From assembly GCA_000697335.1 (NCBI GenBank), contig JNEM01014715.1:1-10670 (forward strand): a stretch of DNA of 10,670 bases, written 5' to 3'. The translations under genes were made by a program, and so were the position numbers. Shown here one piece after another: positions 8,732 through 10,670 of the stretch. Numbering within the stretch: the first letter of the stretch is position 1; every line of letters starts with the position of its first letter. The notes beneath the pieces are model-generated. The model was not told where the DNA came from, did not search any database, and was given only the letters and a program-made list of their open reading frames with translations. The stretch comes from Conidiobolus incongruus B7586. Its lineage: Eukaryota; Entomophthoromycota; Entomophthoromycetes; Entomophthorales; Conidiobolaceae.

Positions 8732-9792
8732 TTAATATTTATATAAACAAACCCAAATAAAATAATTAATATTATAAATATTTATTAATAAGATAAATTA
8801 TTAAATAATAATATTTAGTTATTAATTAGTTGAAATATCAATCTTTAAATCTTACTTAAGATAAGTTATAAATTTATAGATTCTTAATGATAAAAAAATT
8901 AAAATTTAATATATATTTTTTTAGTTTTTTAAACTTTTTTAAGTTTATGGGGTATAAAATTAATTAATTTCTTTTATTAAAAAGGGTTAATCCTCTTATA
9001 TACTTTTTAAATTTTTTTTTAAAGCTAATTTAAATTTTTTATTAAAGGGAAAACTTTAATAGTTTTTTTTAATTAATTTTAAAAATATTTAATTAAGTTA
9101 AGATTAAAAGATTAAAAGAACTACTTTATAACTATTATCTTAGTATTCTTAAGTTATTTAATAATAAAAATTATAATACAATAAAAAACATTATCTTATT
9201 AGAAAATAATATTAGATTTGTTTAACCTATATTATTAAATATTTCAATATAACTTAATATTAATTTTTTTATTAACTTTATTAAAATATTTTACACTTAA
9301 AAATAATATATATCCTTAAATAATAATTAGCATATTATTATACTTTTGGGTAAAATTAATATAATAGTTATAAAATAATTTTATATCTTTTTATAAATAT
9401 CTAACTTTTTTATTTTAATTTACTAAAATATATTTTTATTTCATTGAATTAAATAACCTTACTTTAATTAGTTTTAGTTTAATATTAATAGCAATATTTA
9501 AATTCTTATCTAGCTTTATAATAAGATTTCTTTGATTTAAGGAATTTTTTTCTTAAAGTATAAATAATATCTATATTAATATAAAACATATATAATAATA
9601 TTAGTGTTAATTAATATTCTTATATAATTTTATAATTCTTGTTATATTTCTATGATAATATTATATTTATTTATATTAACTAATTTATAGATATATTTTT
9701 TATTATATTTATATATAATTTTAATATATTTAGGATTAAATTTAAATGTTTTTTATTATTATTCTTAATGGCTTTAATTATACTAACCTATA

Positions 9793-9841
9793 AAAATAAG
9801 TTATAAAATAAAAATCACTTATATATTTACTTATAATTTAA
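9793..9841 (+). repeat. Diverged direct repeat, copy B
   Basis: Partner of 8683-8731, about 1.1 kb away in the same orientation. Part of the 15-base core (ATAAGTTATAAA) also occurs near 8860. This may be a sub-repeat within a degraded element or the ends of one. Confidence 0.5.
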
Positions 9842-9937
9842 AGAGCTTTTAATTAAATTAATTTAAATTAAAATATATAATTATAATTTATTATTTGATT
9901 ATAATAGGTTATATTTAATTATATTTAATATATATAT

Positions 9938-9980
9938 ACTAATATTATTATTTTAAATTATTATTTTAAATAATATTAGT
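9938..9980. repeat. 12-bp inverted repeat
   Basis: ACTAATATTATT (9938-9949) and AATAATATTAGT (9969-9980) are perfect complements around a 19-base AT-only centre that itself holds two TTTAAA palindromes. It lies in the RIP-like tract and could extrude as a hairpin or be a terminal-repeat relic. Confidence 0.55.
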
Positions 9981-10343
9981 ATTAAAATGCTTAAATCCTT
10001 TTTTTAAAAAAATTCACTTATTTATTAATTAACTTTATTATAAAAATAAATCAACTTATAAGATTATTAGAATTATTAATATTAGTTAGTTTATTATAAT
10101 TAAAGTCATCAGAAATTATAATAAAAATATATCTAAATTTAAACTTAAGTATATTAAGATTATAAATAAACATGATAAAAAGTATATTTATAAGTTGGTT
10201 AATATAAATAAATATAAAATTATTATAGAAATAAAAAAAATATAAAATTATATAAGAATATCAGTTAGTATTAATATTATATATATGTCATAGATCAGAT
10301 CACTTTGTCATCATCGTGACACTGTCAATTATATCTGCTTACC

Positions 10344-10377
10344 TTATCTTATCTCTTTTATCTACTTGATCTTATCT
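10344..10377 (-). promoter_or_regulatory. Cluster of four AGATAA (GATA) sites
   Basis: TTATCT, the complement of AGATAA, occurs at 10344-10349, 10349-10354, 10358-10363 and 10372-10377. AGATAA fits the WGATAR consensus of fungal GATA factors such as the nitrogen regulators AreA/Gln3 and the iron regulators SreA/Sfu1. The full SreA-type ATCWGATAA is not seen, although 10295-10303 (ATCAGATCA) is one base off. Four sites in 34 bases close to a TATA box make regulation by a GATA factor likely. Confidence 0.6.
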
Positions 10378-10415
10378 TGTCTAATTTTACCTCTGAACCC
10401 TCACCAACTTTTACA

Positions 10416-10423
10416 TATAAAAA
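10416..10423 (+). promoter_or_regulatory. TATA box
   Basis: TATAAAAA about 40 bases downstream of the GATA cluster and about 230 bases upstream of the likely start codon. An ATG at 10423 overlaps its end and is probably not transcribed. Confidence 0.5.
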
Positions 10424-10502
10424 TGGGAACCATTGCCAAATAAACAAGGACTTTTTCCCACACTGTTCACATTGAAACAACTTGTATACATTGCCCTGTT
10501 AT

Positions 10503-10523
10503 ATGGTAGCAGCGAACACTTGA
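10503..10523 (+). CDS. Short upstream ORF (MVAANT) in the leader
   Basis: A six-codon frame with its own stop lies between the TATA box and the main start. If the leader includes it, it could reduce translation of the downstream gene, as short upstream frames often do in fungi. Whether it is in the mRNA is not known, and such a frame is easily found by chance. Confidence 0.25.
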   Translation: MVAANT

Positions 10524-10632
10524 TCCTCACACCGACGCTGAAAACATCAAGAACTTGAATCACCTTGAATTTAATTGCCTGCCAATATTTTAACTAACCA
10601 AAATCAATTTCCTCAACTTGATACCCGCGTAT

Positions 10633-10670
10633 ATGCATAATACGTCAACCATGGACATTGACGACGATAA
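10633..10670 (+). CDS. Start of an unidentified gene, cut by the window edge
   Basis: A frame opens at 10633 and continues to the edge, reading MHNTSTMDIDDD. An in-frame stop lies upstream at 10591-10593. Two in-frame ATGs are possible. The first (10633) has a T at -3, a weak context. The second (10651) sits in AACCATGG, with A at -3 and G at +4, and gives an acidic MDIDDD start; it is the more likely main start. The position behind a TATA box and GATA cluster supports a real gene. Too little is present to name the product. Confidence 0.55.
   Translation, partial: MHNTSTMDIDDD

Larger units (their letters stand above)
8640..10286. repeat. RIP-like mutated tract, probable old repeat
   Basis: Very AT-rich stretch in which residual C is almost always followed by T or C and residual G preceded by A or G. 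A hand count of 8881-9180 gives 3 CpA+TpG against 25 CpT+ApG and no CpG. Loss of CpA on both strands is the known footprint of repeat-induced point mutation in ascomycetes, which acts on duplicated DNA. The tract therefore probably holds one or more old, thoroughly degraded repeat copies. It also contains a diverged direct repeat and an inverted repeat, listed separately. No open frame or recognisable domain remains, and the family cannot be named. Confidence 0.6.
10287..10650 (+). promoter_or_regulatory. Promoter and 5' leader of the right-hand gene
   Basis: G+C rises abruptly at about 10287 and CpA/TpG return, marking the end of the RIP-like tract. The block holds a cluster of GATA sites (10344-10377), a TATA box (10416-10423) and a leader of perhaps 150-200 bases with a short upstream ORF. 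The layout matches that of the zinc-finger promoter: a compact near-normal island abutting AT-rich DNA. Confidence 0.6.

Noticed and set aside
8640-10286. Assigning the RIP-like tract to a named transposon or retroelement family
   Set aside because: No protein motif, terminal repeat pair or other family-specific mark is readable, so any family name would be a guess.

Overview
The window looks like nuclear DNA of a fungus, most likely an ascomycete. It is extremely AT-rich: much of the non-coding DNA is only about 10-20% G+C by eye. It has one complete intronless gene for a small two-finger C2H2-type DNA-binding protein (2920-3819), a compact promoter in front of it, and the start of a second rightward gene that runs off the right edge (preferred start 10651). 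Gene, promoters and one orphan block are islands of near-normal composition in AT-rich DNA. No tRNA, rRNA, CRISPR array or intact mobile element was seen. The fungal call rests on the finger type, the lack of introns, the TATA/CCAAT/GATA-like promoter grammar and a dinucleotide pattern like repeat-induced point mutation (RIP). No taxon is assigned.

Layout. 1-1900 is AT-rich gene-free DNA with a (TTA)n microsatellite and a small cluster of TATCAAAT palindromes. 1901-2580 is of intermediate composition with no gene. About 2590-2919 is the zinc-finger promoter: CCAAT box, STRE-like CCCCT, three CACCNC sites (two inside an exact CACCCCAT repeat), TATA box, and a short pyrimidine-rich leader. After the gene come a 3' region with a candidate AATAAA and 2.3 kb of AT-rich DNA. 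6335-6838 is an isolated island of about 43% G+C without a convincing gene. It carries three CAGCTG sites, three CCCCT sites and a 9-bp direct repeat, so it resembles a promoter or regulatory block without an evident gene. 6839-8087 is AT-rich again.

At 8088-8106 there is an exact copy of the 19-base Tn5 mosaic end used in Nextera libraries. This is almost certainly leftover adapter and makes the join between left and right parts doubtful. To its right, about 8640-10286 is a tract where C is nearly always followed by T or C and G preceded by A or G, the expected footprint of RIP-type mutation. It probably holds an old, heavily mutated repeat whose family cannot be recognised. It ends sharply at about 10287, where the second gene's promoter begins, with four AGATAA-type GATA sites in 34 bp, a TATA box and a six-codon upstream ORF.

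How the parts may work together: the zinc-finger protein is probably a sequence-specific transcription regulator. Its predicted GNGGNG-type site matches CACCNC motifs in its own promoter, so autoregulation is a reasonable but unproven idea. The GATA cluster suggests GATA-factor control (for example nitrogen or iron) of the right-hand gene. I did not find a clear new multi-gene system here. The items most worth a second look are the adapter remnant, the orphan regulatory island, the RIP-like tract and the GATA cluster.
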